64,000 nt of DNA from positions 4,570,501 to 4,634,500 of the forward strand of contig NC_080564.1 of assembly GCF_030253575.1 (NCBI RefSeq), given 5' to 3'. Positions 22,993 to 33,537 of this stretch are shown in pieces. The stretch's first letter is position 1; each line of letters starts with the position of its first letter. The notes beneath the pieces are model-generated. The model was not told the DNA's origin and searched no databases. It saw only the letters and a program-made list of their open reading frames with translations. A program made the translations under genes and the position numbers. This DNA is from Rhododendron vialii (Eukaryota; Streptophyta; Magnoliopsida; Ericales; Ericaceae).

Positions 22993-25900
22993 ATGCAAGC
23001 TTTCCCAGCCATAAGGTCCTCCGAGCTTTCCTCTCTACCAGGAGCAGCCTTTTTCAGACCCAGGTCTCGATTTCTTGCGATAATCATACTTGGGTCATGT
23101 ATCTATTGTTGTAGGAGTATTCGTATATAGGTTCATAGTACCTATCATGCTTCGTGAAACACATGAGTTTTTTTTGTATATACATGCTAGATGATTATTT
23201 AGCCCAAGGGAACTAGAGTGTCGAATCGGGTATGAAATAAAAAGTAGAAATTGTTTTTTTAGTGATATTAGTAGGGAAGTTTTCATGTTTATTGTTTAGT
23301 TTCGTCGTAGCCAGTCTTTACTTAGCTTGGCCCAAGCAGTGCCCCAAGACTCCCGTGCCTTTCTTGGTCTTACCGACCGGCGATTCCTGTCAAGTCTTTC
23401 TTCATGTTTAGAGCAAGAAGCAGAACTACGGGTATGAAAAACGCCCAAGAGCCCACTTGAGCAATTTACCATTCTCCCGTTGATTGGCATGGTAATGAAA
23501 GCCTTGGACTTGGGGTTTCCCCACTCATAAGGTTCAATTGCCCTTGCTAGGAACCCTTAGGTCACCTCACCTCATATATAAGACTATAAGAGTGTGAAAT
23601 GACTGCGGAAGGGACAGAGGATTTGTCTAATGTATCCTCATGCGTAAGCGTGGGAAACAACAATGTCAAGGGCTGTAGGGATTAGTCTGAGGTGTGCGCA
23701 AGATTCTCGGGAAACTGTGCACTACCGGAAAAAAAGGGTGGGAGAGAGACAGAGAGGATTATCCGTTGCTATGCCAAAAGAATCATGGATCTTCTGAGTA
23801 TTCTGATGATAATGTTTAGGGTCTGTAAATGCTTTCCTATCTGATTGTCATGATGCAATGGCAAATTTACTAGAGGAGGTCACATGAATGTCTACAGTAT
23901 TATGGTTGCTGATTATCACAAACTGTGAAACATAATAAGGCCTTGAAACCATATTGTGTGAATTTGTTTGGTGCTCGACTGGCCAAATTCACGCACCTAG
24001 GGTAAATAAATATGATAGTGGGCATGTGAAGCATTCTGTGTGAACAAAAGGACTGAACAAGTGAAAGGAAAGCAGAGCAGTCTACCATTGACGAAGTCGC
24101 CCAAGAAATTTGTTATACATTTTGTGATTACAGCACTTATTCTGGCATTTGGAGCGAGCATGGTAGCTGTGCTCCAGGCATGTTTCTCATAGAGTATGTC
24201 CAGGCATTTTGATGGCTTAAAAACAAATGCAGTGAGTGACCCCTGGGGTTAGCCTAGTAGTAGGTTGAGCCATAGATCACAAAGTCGAATCCACATATGT
24301 TTTGTATGTTTGAGCAAAAAGATAGGTGAGTAAACTCAAGGGGTTGGGGCCAGCTGGTAAATTGTGCGATGGGTTCGGATCCATGAAGCACTTGGTCCCC
24401 TTAGGGCCGCACAGCTCTATCTCTAGTAATTATTCGGTACGCATGGGCCCTGGGTTTGGGGGGCATTGGATGTTCCCAAGGAACCAGTTGAGGTGGATGT
24501 TTTTGAAATACAAGATAACAAGGGATTCAGAAAAAGAACTGCAGTCAGTGGGACTATGAGCAAGTGTTTTTGGAGTATCTGAAGGTAGCTTCTTAAACTT
24601 GATTTCGTACTGTAATCCAGTCCTTGTGCGGTATGCAGTTTTGTTTTCCTAGCAATCAATTCTTTGTTCAATTACGTACAGCTGTTTCAGTTGTTTGCCA
24701 CTGCACTTGTAAATAAGCACACTTTGTTGTTATATGGCCTCAGGCTTGTATAAGATTTGCTACTATTAAAGCATCCATGATACATTATTAACATCACCTG
24801 TTTGATATGACGGAACGAGGAAGCATGCCACATTCGCTTGTCATTAAAAAAAAAAAAAAAGGAAGAAATATTGTTCTTGCGAGATCCCAATACAACAGTA
24901 GCAGCGAAAGTATTGGCTTGGAGTTCTTTCTGTGCTTCACTGTTTCTATTTCCAAGTTGAAAATACTAAATTTTTGTTTTGATATCGTATCAGGACTCAA
25001 CTCACTTTTCCCAATAAATTGTTCTTCTGCCGTGCAAAATATGGTGAGCGATTCTTCCTTTTTAATTCTTCTCCTTGTTGCATGTACAATTACCTACTTC
25101 TGTACCTCCAATAAGAAGCTCACCATTGTTTTTCCTTTAGTTAATATCTTGTCTAATAATTTTGCTAAATGGCAGCTGAATCGGGTAACGCAGGGTTGCA
25201 CAACTTAATATTTGCGCCTGCAAATCCATTAGTTACGGAGAAGGAAGAAGCCAAGGCTGTTTTGACCTTGTTTTTGAAGAAACAAGGTTTGAGCAATGCG
25301 GTTGCAGCAAGAACTGTCGACAAATCTGCACTTTTTATCGATCACCTTGTTTCAAGGATTCATTCTGTTCATAAAAATCGGTATCCGGGAGGTTCAAGTA
25401 CAATGGATCATTGCTTTCCTTAAGCACGCCATTTTTATGTTCCTATTTTTTATCTTTATTAGCATTGCAGTCCGAGATTAAGGGGCCCTATCCCAAGTTT
25501 GTAGATGGGCCCTCCTTCTATGAACGGATTTCAAAGCCCGTACCCGCTTAAATGACAATCTAGAGTAAATTGAAACTGTTGAATCAGATTTGGGCCCTTG
25601 AGCTGCAGTCTATATCATTTATCGAACGAGAAATATTTTTAATATCAACTTTCATTCAGGATTCTAAATTTTTCCGCACCATATTTTTTAGACCACAGTT
25701 GGGGCCTTAAGCAATGGCTTCTTTGGCATTACTCGCATTAGCCCAGGGACGACCCTTTTTATTGCCTAGCTTATCTTATTTCTTTTGATCTTTCAGGGCA
25801 AGAGCTTACAACTCTTGAGATCAGGGACGCTTTAAATCCATACCTTGAAACCCTCTACGAGGAGTTTGGAGACATTCTGGTAGATGTAGTTGAAAACTTT

Positions 25901-26905
25901 CCAAATCCAGCCACTGAAGAAAGATCAACAGAAAATTTATCAATCCCGTCTTTGGAAGAAGAACCGGTTTCAGCCCCTATTACCACCCTCAACTCCAAGA
26001 AGTTAAAAGCCTTGGCAAGATTGACTGACGACGGTCTCACTGGGAAGCCGCCTCCACATATTATCTACCTCACAGCACTTGGCATGGAAATTGAGGTGAT
26101 CGAAGAAGTGACAAGCAAGTTTCCTTCCTTTGCTTACTATAGCTTGGATAGGAAAATTAAACCTGTGGTTGAAGTCCTACTTGATCTTGGGATACCTAAA
26201 TCCGATATCCCCACCATTCTCAGCAAAAGGCCCCATCTATGTGGAATCCGTCAGACGGAAAAATTATTAATACCCACTATTACGTATTTAAAGAACTTGG
26301 GCATGGACAAGAAACAGTTGACAAAGGCAATTTGTCGATTCCCTGCGCTTCTCACTTGTAGCAGGCAGAAGTTGGAATCAACTATTGATCTGCTTTATGA
26401 ATTGGGGCTTCCAGCCGAACACCTGGGTAAGGTTCTAACGCGTGGTCCGCAGATCTTAGGTTATAGTGGGGAGACTCTAAAGGCTAGAGCGAAGTACTTC
26501 CATTCTATTGGGGTTGATGTTGGCAGTCTTCTCTACAGATATCCGACAATTTTTGGTCTAAACATTGAGACCCATTTGAAACCTTTGACAGAGTTTTTCT
26601 TGGAGAAAGGATTCAGTACTGCGGATATAGCATCAATGATTTCCGGGTTTGGAAGTCTGTGTACTTTTAGCTTGTCAAACAACATTATGCCCAAGTGGGA
26701 GTTTTTTTTGACCATGTGCTACCCGAAATCTGATCTGGTTAAAGTCCCTCAGTATTTTGTGTACAGTTTGGAGCTGAGGATTAAACCCAGGTATGCAACA
26801 ATGAGGGAAAGTGAAGTAACGTTGTCTCTGGGTCGGTTACTCTATCTTTCAGATGGCGACTTGGACAAGGTTTTGAAACAAAAAATGAACAAACATGTTG
26901 GATGA
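22993..26905 (+). CDS. MTERF5: mTERF copy 5: MTERF5-like plastid transcription factor, 481 aa
   Basis: Exons 22993-23063, 24994-25043, 25176-25391 and 25797-26905 join into 482 codons. The leader (MQAFPAIRSSELSSLPGAAF, then FPNKLFFCRAKY) fits plastid targeting. Residues ~180-460 carry the mTERF repeats. The body is closest to copy 6, for example DRKIKPVVEVLLDLGIPKSD and SKRPHLCG are shared by these two only, so they are the youngest pair. The linker lacks the three residues VVP found before SAPITTL in copy 6, a deletion shared with copy 3. Intron 1 (1.93 kb) has lost about 0.5 kb relative to copy 4, with the join inside a short GATTATT/AATTATT match. Plastid function is inferred from MTERF5/MDA1. 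Confidence 0.87.
24244..24470 (+). repeat. Intron-1 repeat modules with tRNA-like promoter boxes (possible SINE)
   Basis: Two adjacent modules begin GGGGTTAGCCTAGTAGTAGG and GGGTTGGGGCCAGCTGGTAA. Each is followed after ~25 bp by a B-box-like word (AAGTCGAATCC and GGGTTCGGATCC). Such pairs resemble the A and B boxes of tRNA-derived SINEs. Counterparts lie in intron 1 of the other copies (about 5585 and 5690, 11,795 and 11,890, 18,606 and 18,697, 29,710 and 30,745). Ends and target duplications are not recognised, so the SINE reading is tentative. Confidence 0.35.
25463..25757. mobile_element. Ancestral hAT-like MITE in intron 3, copy 5
   Basis: Same site as in the other copies: CATTGCAGTCC after TTTATTAG, ending CCCAGGGACGACCC before TTTATTGC. 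Noncoding. Confidence 0.58.
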
Positions 26906-26960
26906 AATGGATTACTACAAGATTGCAAGATTTTTCTGTTCATCACGGGGGGTTCAACTA

Positions 26961-27107
26961 GAGGTTTACGAGGGAAAGCGGAGTAATGTCGACTCTGAAA
27001 CGGTTTCTCTGTCTTTCGAATGTTGAGTTGGATAAGGTTTGCAGACAAGACAAAAGAAGAAGGGTGATATGGTTTTGAAACGAAAAATGATGGAAAATGT
27101 CGGATGA
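26961..27107 (+). pseudogene. Duplicated 3' tail of an mTERF gene after copy 5
   Basis: Extra 3' end (GAGGTTTACGAGGGAAAGC to GTCGGATGA) 55 bp after the stop of copy 5. Same structure as behind copies 3, 4 and 6, including the insert before the last codons. Confidence 0.75.
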
Positions 27108-27477
27108 ATCTGTTTCGATTCCAAGCTTTGTCTGTTCATTGCAGGTGATTCAATCCCGGTTTTGTTGAAGCCTGTGGTCCAATACAAAGCTTTGTCTATT
27201 CGTTGTTGTAACGACTTTTGATTATATTTTTGAATCACCCGACAAGATACGAGGGATGCTGCCAATATGGGTGGGGGTCACCTTTGTATTGTTTTTTTAG
27301 ACGGTATATAAAATTCATCCCAATTACTATATTGAAACAATTGTAACAAATTACAACCTCTACAACAAAACAAAATAGGAGTAAAACAAAAGGGTAAATT
27401 TCACTTACCTTCCCTGAGGTTTCTTACAACTAAGAATATAGTTGCACGGATCCCTTACTTAGTTTAAGTGCGGACCT

Positions 27478-27735
27478 CATAGATTCCGATCGAATTTTGA
27501 TAATCTGAACCGCTCAATGTGATCAGAACGTGGAGTGGATTTTAACGGTTCCCGCATGAAATCAATAAAAATTATGACTGGTAAGAGTTTCATCCGAGCA
27601 GTTTTTATTGAACGGTTTAATAAAAAATTGTTCAAATCAAGCACTTTTCGATCATATTTTTCTGCTGATTTTTTGCGAAAATACTTAAAATCACGTTCTG
27701 AACATATTGAACGGTTCGGATTATCGAAATTTGAT
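27478..27735. mobile_element. Foldback MITE nested in the MULE
   Basis: Long inverted repeat: the left arm has GATCGAATTTTGATAATCTG and AACCGCTCAATGTGATC, the right arm the inverted GAACATATTGAACGGTT and ATCGAAATTTGATCGG. Related in sequence to the inner part of the element at 59,423-59,787 in a TPLATE intron. Confidence 0.7.
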
Positions 27736-28032
27736 CGGAAAATAGAGGTCCACACTTAAGGACCTCACTTAAGATCCTTACAAGGAGTTTTATGTAGTTG
27801 CACATGTGGGATGCTTACTTGCTTAGGATACTCTACTGAGCAACTTTTTGTGGATATTGCGGTAGAGAAGGTTTATGATTATATGACGTGGTTTGGATTA
27901 TCTCTTTTGGTTTATGGTTTATGTAGTGGGTTTAAGCAAACACTTGTGGCTTATGGAGATGGGCTTATGTAAAGACTTGTGAGTTATGTCTAATGTATTG
28001 GATTATGTAACAATTGCTATTGACTCGTCTTT

Positions 28033-28168
28033 GGGAAAATAACGACCAATGACGTGTTTTGATAATTAATATCTGTCAAGGACATTTTGAGCATTAATAA
28101 ATGTTTTCAGCATGTCTTTGGCGGGTATTAATTATCAAAACACGTCATGGGCCGTCATTTTCCCCTCA
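28033..28168. repeat. Long hairpin around a perfect 23-bp palindrome arm
   Basis: ATGACGTGTTTTGATAATTA(ATA) at about 28,050 is repeated exactly inverted at ~28,130-28,150. Pairing continues imperfectly outward (GGGAAAATAACGACC with GGCCGTCATTTTCCC) and inward. Half of this sequence also occurs at 21,675-21,735. Likely a small foldback transposon. Confidence 0.65.
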
Positions 28169-28932
28169 TCTTTTACATTCCATTGCTGTGCTTTCATTCA
28201 TTGGTGTGCATCTTTTCCAGATAAAATTAGTTTGATTCCATTGCTTCTTTTCCAAATTTTTTTTTAAAAAAGAGAAGAAGTTAGCGCGCATCTTTTTTCA
28301 AATAAAAAAAATGCATCTTCTAAATTTCATTAGAAATAGAGTTTAGATTACCTTCAAAGTCATTTCAAAAAAAAAAAAAAAATTACCTTCGAAATGTTCG
28401 AGTGAAGCTGGACCAAATCTGGTCCTTTTTGGTGGGTTTGTAGTTGGAGGAGTGAGAGTGAACTCAGTGAAGGTGATATGGAACTTTACAATTGCAAGTA
28501 TGGTGACATCGCCATTTTCCGTGAGTTATAGTGACAGAAAGTAAGGGGAGGGGGAATCTAGGAAATAGTTTAAAAAGCAAGGGAGAGCAGTGCATTTTCA
28601 GAAACCTGAGGGGAGGTCTCTGTATTTTTCAAAAACCACAGGGGAGGTCAGTGAAATTTACCCAAAACAAAATAAATAAATAAAAATAAATAAATAAATA
28701 AAAATAAATAAAAAAGAGCTGCTGGTGTCTTCAAAAAGAGACCCACCATATCCAATCTCCAAATCAACTCAAACCCCTATTATCAAAAAAAAAAACCTCA
28801 AACCCCTCAGAATTTCCTCCTCTTTCTTCCCCAGTTCCCTCCATAACCACACCAAATTAAACCCTAGCAGCACTCATTATACTGCTTCGTACAACAACGA
28901 TTCGCGCAAAGCACTAATCTACTGGAAAAAAT

Positions 28933-31900
28933 ATGCAAACTTTCCCTGCCATAAGGTCCTCCGACCTTTCATCTCTACCAGGAGCAGGAGCAGCTTTTTT
29001 CATACCCAGGTCTCAATTTCTTGTCATTCTCGTACATGGGTCATGTATCTACTGTTGTATAGCTGTATAGATTCGCAGTAGTTGAACATGAGTTTTGTGT
29101 ATATACATTCAGTATGTTTATGGAATATATTGTGATGATTAATCCTTGCTATTACCAAAAAGAATCATACTTCTTGGACTTGTGTCCTTGCTATTACCAA
29201 AAAGAATCATACTTGTTGGACTTGTGAGCATTCTGATGATTAACGTTTGGGATTTGTAAATGCTTTCCTATCTGATTGTGCTGGTGCAATGATAAACTCG
29301 GTAGAAGAATCAACTAGGAGTTGGCTGGTGGTGAAGGTTAGGGACATAGACATAGGGTTTGCTCCTCTAAAGGTCTAATGTTCAACTTTCTTGCTAGTAA
29401 CTCTTGAGGCCACCTCACCCCATGCAACAGTGTGTTTCATGGTAGCTTTGGGAGGGGTTGTAGGATTAGTTACACGCATGTGCAAGCTGGCTTCTGCATT
29501 ACCAGGAAATAAAATTCTGGACGAGGGCATGTGAATGTGTACAGTACTATTGTTGTCGATCGTCATAAATTGCAAAAAAACAACGAGGCCTTATAGGCAT
29601 ATTTGTCAAAATTGAATGCTGCTCGACTGACGAAATTCACACACCCAGGATAAATTTAGTATTTGGATTTCAATATGATTGAGTAGAAAAACAAAGGCAA
29701 TGAGTATCGCAAGGGGTTAGCCAAATGGTAGGTTGAGCCTTGGGTTCAGATCTGTGAAGCACTTGATCCCCTTAGGCCCTCACTGCCACAAAGGGCTATC
29801 TCCAGTTATTATTATTTAGCCCAAGGGAATTAGAGTATCGACTCGGGTATGAATAAAAAGTAGACATTGTTTTTTAGTGATATTAATAGGCAAGTTTTCA
29901 TGTTTATTGTTTAGTTTGGTCGTAGCCAGTCTTTACTTAACTTGGCCAAGCAATGCCCCAAGACTCTCGTGCCTTTCTTGGTCGTACCAACTACCAACCG
30001 GCGATTCCTGTTAAGTCTTTCTTCATTTTTAGAGCAAGAAACAAAACTATGGGAATGAAAATGCCCAAGAGTCCACTTGAGCAATTTACCATTCTGCCGT
30101 TGATTGGCGATTGGCATGGTAATGAAATTCTTGGAACTTGGGGTTTCCCCACTCATAAGGTGCGATTGCCCTTGCTAGGAACTCTTAGGTCACCTCCCCT
30201 TATATATAAGAGTGTGAAACAACTACGGAAGGGACTGGAGGATTTGTCTAATGTGTCCTCATGTGTAAGCGTGGGAAACAGCAATGTGAAGGGCTGTAGG
30301 GATTAGTCTGAGGTGCACGCAAGATGCTCCGGAAACCGTGCATTACCGAAAAAAGGGTGAGAGAGATGATTATCTGTTGCTATACCAAAAGAATCATAGT
30401 TCTTGCACTTGTGAGTATTATGATGATAATGTTTAGGGTCTGTAAATGATTTCCTATCTGATTGTCATGATGCAATAGCAAATTCGCCGGAGGAGGTCAC
30501 ATGAATGTCTACAGTATTATGGTTGCTGATTATCACAAACTGTGAAACATAATGAGGCCTTGAAACCATATTGTGTGAATTTGGCTGGTGCTCGACGGGC
30601 CAAATTCCATACCTAGGTAAATCTAGTGTTTGGATTTTATAATGATTGGGCTGAAAAACAAATGCAGTGAGTGACATAGATCACAAAGTCGAACCCACGT
30701 ACGTTTTGTATGTTTGAGCCAAAAGATAGGCAAGTAAACTCAAGGGGTTGGCCAGCTGGTAAATTGTGCCATGGGTTTGGATTCATTAAGCACTTGGTCA
30801 GGCCGCCCAGCTCTATCTCCAGTAATTATTCGGTACGCATGGGCCCTTGGTGTGGGGGGAACTGGATGTTCCGAGGAACTAGTTGAGGTGGATGTTTTTG
30901 AAATACAAGATAACAAGGGATTGAGAAAAAGAACTGCCATCAGTGGGACTATGAGCAAGTGTTTTTGGAATATCTAAAGGTAGCTTCTTAAACTTGAATT
31001 CGTACAGTAATCCCGTCCTTGTGCGGTTTGCCGATTTGTTTTCCTAGCAATCAATTCTTTGTTAAATTATTTTATTTAGCTAGCAGCCTAGCAATCAATT
31101 GCGTACAGCTGTTTTAGTTGTTTGCCACTACACTTGTGAGTAAGCACACATTGTTGTTATATGGCCTCAGGCTTCTATAAGATTGGTTACTATTGAAGCA
31201 TCCATGATACATTATTAACATTTCCTGTTTGATACGACGGAACGAGGAAGCATGCCACATTTGCTTGTAAATAAAAAGAAGAAAAGAAATATTGTTCTTG
31301 CTAGATCCCACCACAACAGTAGCAGCAAAAATAGTGGCTGGGAGTTCTTTCTGTGCTTCAATGTTTCTATTTCCAAGTCAAAAATATTAAATTTTTGTTT
31401 TGATATCGTATCAGGACTCAACTCACTTTTCCCAAAAAGTTGTTCTTCTGCCACGCTAAATACGGTGAGCGATTCTTCCTTTTTAATTCTTCTCCTTGTT
31501 GCATGTACAATTACCTACTTCTGTACCTCCAATAAGACGCTCACCATTGTTTTTTCCTTTAGTTAATAGTATATTGTCTAACAATTTTGCAACATTTGTT
31601 TTGCTAAATGTCAGCTGAATCGGGTAACGCAGGGTTGCACAACTTAATAGTTGCACCTGCAAATCCATTAGTTGCGGAGAAGGAAGAAGCCAAGGCTGTA
31701 TTGACCTTGTTTTTGAAGAAACGAGGTTTGAGCAATGCGGTTGCAGCAATAACTGTCGACAAATCAGGACTTTTTATCGATCACCTTGTTTCAAGGCTTC
31801 ATTCTGTTCATAAAAATCGGTATCTGGGAGGTTCAAGTATAACGGATCATTGCTTTCCTTAAGCACGCCTTTTTATGTTCATTTTTTAAATCTTTATTAC

Positions 31901-33333
31901 TATTGCAGTCCCTGAGATTAAGGGGCACTATCCTAAGTTCGTATAAGGGCCCTCCTTACATATACGGATTTCAATGCCCCTACCTGCTTAAATTACGATG
32001 TAGAGTAAATTGAAACCGTTGAATTAGATTTGGGCCCTTGGGCTACAGTCTATTTCATTTATCGTTCTAGAAATATTTTTAATTTTCAGATTTGAACTTT
32101 TTTTGGGCCCTATTTTTTTAGACCACGGTTGGGGACTTAAGCAATGGCTTCTTTGGCATTAGCCCGGGGACAACCCTTTTATTTCCTATCTTATCTTATT
32201 TCTTTTGACCTTCAGGGCAAGAGCTTACAACTCTTGAGATCAGGAATGCTTTAAATCCATACCTTGAAACCCTCTACGAGGAGTTTGGAGACATTCTAGT
32301 AGATGTAGTTGAAAATTTTCCAAATCCAGCCACTGAAGAAAGATCGGCAGAAAATTTATCAATCCCGTCTTTGGAAGAAGAACCGGTTGTGCCAGTTTCA
32401 GCCCCTATTACCACCCTCAACTCCAAGAAGTTAAAAGCCTTGGCGAGATTGACTGACGACGGTCTCACTGGGAAGCCACCTCCACATATTATCTACCTCA
32501 CAGCACTTGGCATGGAAATTGAGGTGATCAAAGAAGTGACAAGCAAGTTTCCTTCCTTTGCTTACTACAGCTTGGATAGGAAAATTAAACCTGTGGTTGA
32601 AGTCCTACTTGATCTTGGGATACCTAAATCCGATATCCCCACCATTCTCAGCAAAAGGCCCCATCTATGTGGAGTCCGTGAGACAGAAAAATTATTAATA
32701 CCCACTTTGACGTATTTAAAGAACTTGGGCATGGACAAGAAACAGTTGATAAAGGCAATTCGTCGATTCCCTGCACTTCTCACTTGTAGCAGGCAGAAGT
32801 TGGAATCAAGTATTGATCTGCTTTATGAATTGGGGCTTCCAGCTGAAAACCTGGGTAAGGTTCTAACGCGTGGTCCGCAGATCTTAGGTTTGAGTGTGGA
32901 GACTCTAAAGGCTAGAGCAAAGTATTTCCATTCGCTTGGGGTTGATGTTGGCAGTCTTCTCTACAGACATCCGACAATTTTTGCTCTAAACATCGAGACC
33001 CATTTGAAACCTTTGATGGAGTTTTTCTTGGAGAGAGGATTCAGTACTTCGGATATAGCATCAATGATTTCCAGGTTTGGAAGTCTGTATACTTTTAGCT
33101 TGTCAAACAATATTATGCCCAAGTGGGAGTTTTTTTCGACAATGTGCTACCCGAAATCTGATCTGGTTAAATTTCCTCAGTATTTTGGGTACAGTTTGGA
33201 GCTAAGGATTAAACGTAGGTATGCAATAATGAGGGAAAGTGGAGTAACGTTGTCTCTGCATCGGTTACTCCGTCTTTCGGATGCTGACTTGGATGAGGTT
33301 TTGAAACAAAAAATGGAGAAACATGTTGGATGA
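28933..33333 (+). CDS. MTERF5: mTERF copy 6: MTERF5-like plastid transcription factor, 486 aa
   Basis: Exons 28933-29009, 31415-31464, 31615-31830 and 32216-33333 join into 487 codons, the longest copy. The leader MQTFPAIRSSDLSSLPGAGA, then FPKKLFFCHAKY, has the two-residue addition (GA) seen otherwise only in copy 7. The exon 4 protein is nearly the same as copy 5. The mTERF repeats include IIYLTALGMEIEVIKEVTSK, DLLYELGLPAENLGKVLTRG and NIMPKWEFFSTMCYPKSDLV. The promoter side and start of intron 1 resemble copy 7 while the body resembles copy 5, so the gene is a mosaic from unequal exchange or conversion. Plastid localisation and DNA/RNA binding are inferred from the family. Confidence 0.88.
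31901..32177. mobile_element. Ancestral hAT-like MITE in intron 3, copy 6
   Basis: Same insertion site as the other copies (flank TTTATTAC; left end TATTGCAGTCCCTGAG; right end GGGACAACCC before TTTATTTC). Noncoding. Confidence 0.55.
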
Positions 33334-33383
33334 AACTTTTCCGTTACAAGATTATTCTGTTCATCACAGGTGGTTCGACCGGA

Positions 33384-33537
33384 TGTTTATGAGGGAAAGC
33401 GGTGTGACGTTTACTCTGAAACGGTTTCTCTATCTTTCGAATGGTGAGTTGGATAAGTTTTGCAGATCAAACACAAAAAAAGAAGAAGAAGTTGGATATG
33501 GTTTTGAAATGAAAAAAGGAAGGAAAATGTCGGATGA
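33384..33537 (+). pseudogene. Duplicated 3' tail of an mTERF gene after copy 6
   Basis: Extra 3' end (TGTTTATGAGGGAAAGCGG to GTCGGATGA) ~50 bp after the stop of copy 6, as in copies 3-5. The last known tail in the array; copy 7 has none. Confidence 0.75.

Larger units (their letters stand above)
27392..28663. mobile_element. Mutator-like (MULE) non-autonomous element, 1.27 kb
   Basis: Terminal inverted repeats of ~30 bp: left GGGTAAATTTCACTTACCTT, right the inverted GAGGTCAGTGAAATTTACCC. A perfect 9-bp target duplication AAAACAAAA flanks it (27,383-27,391 and 28,664-28,672), the Mutator signature. There is no transposase. Inside are a second foldback (27,478-27,735) and a long hairpin (28,033-28,168), so it is a composite. 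It lies in the spacer between copies 5 and 6. Confidence 0.88.

Noticed and set aside
27535-27759. 74-aa and 92-aa ORFs on opposite strands near 27.6 kb
   Set aside because: They translate the two arms of a palindromic MITE, which explains why both strands look alike.
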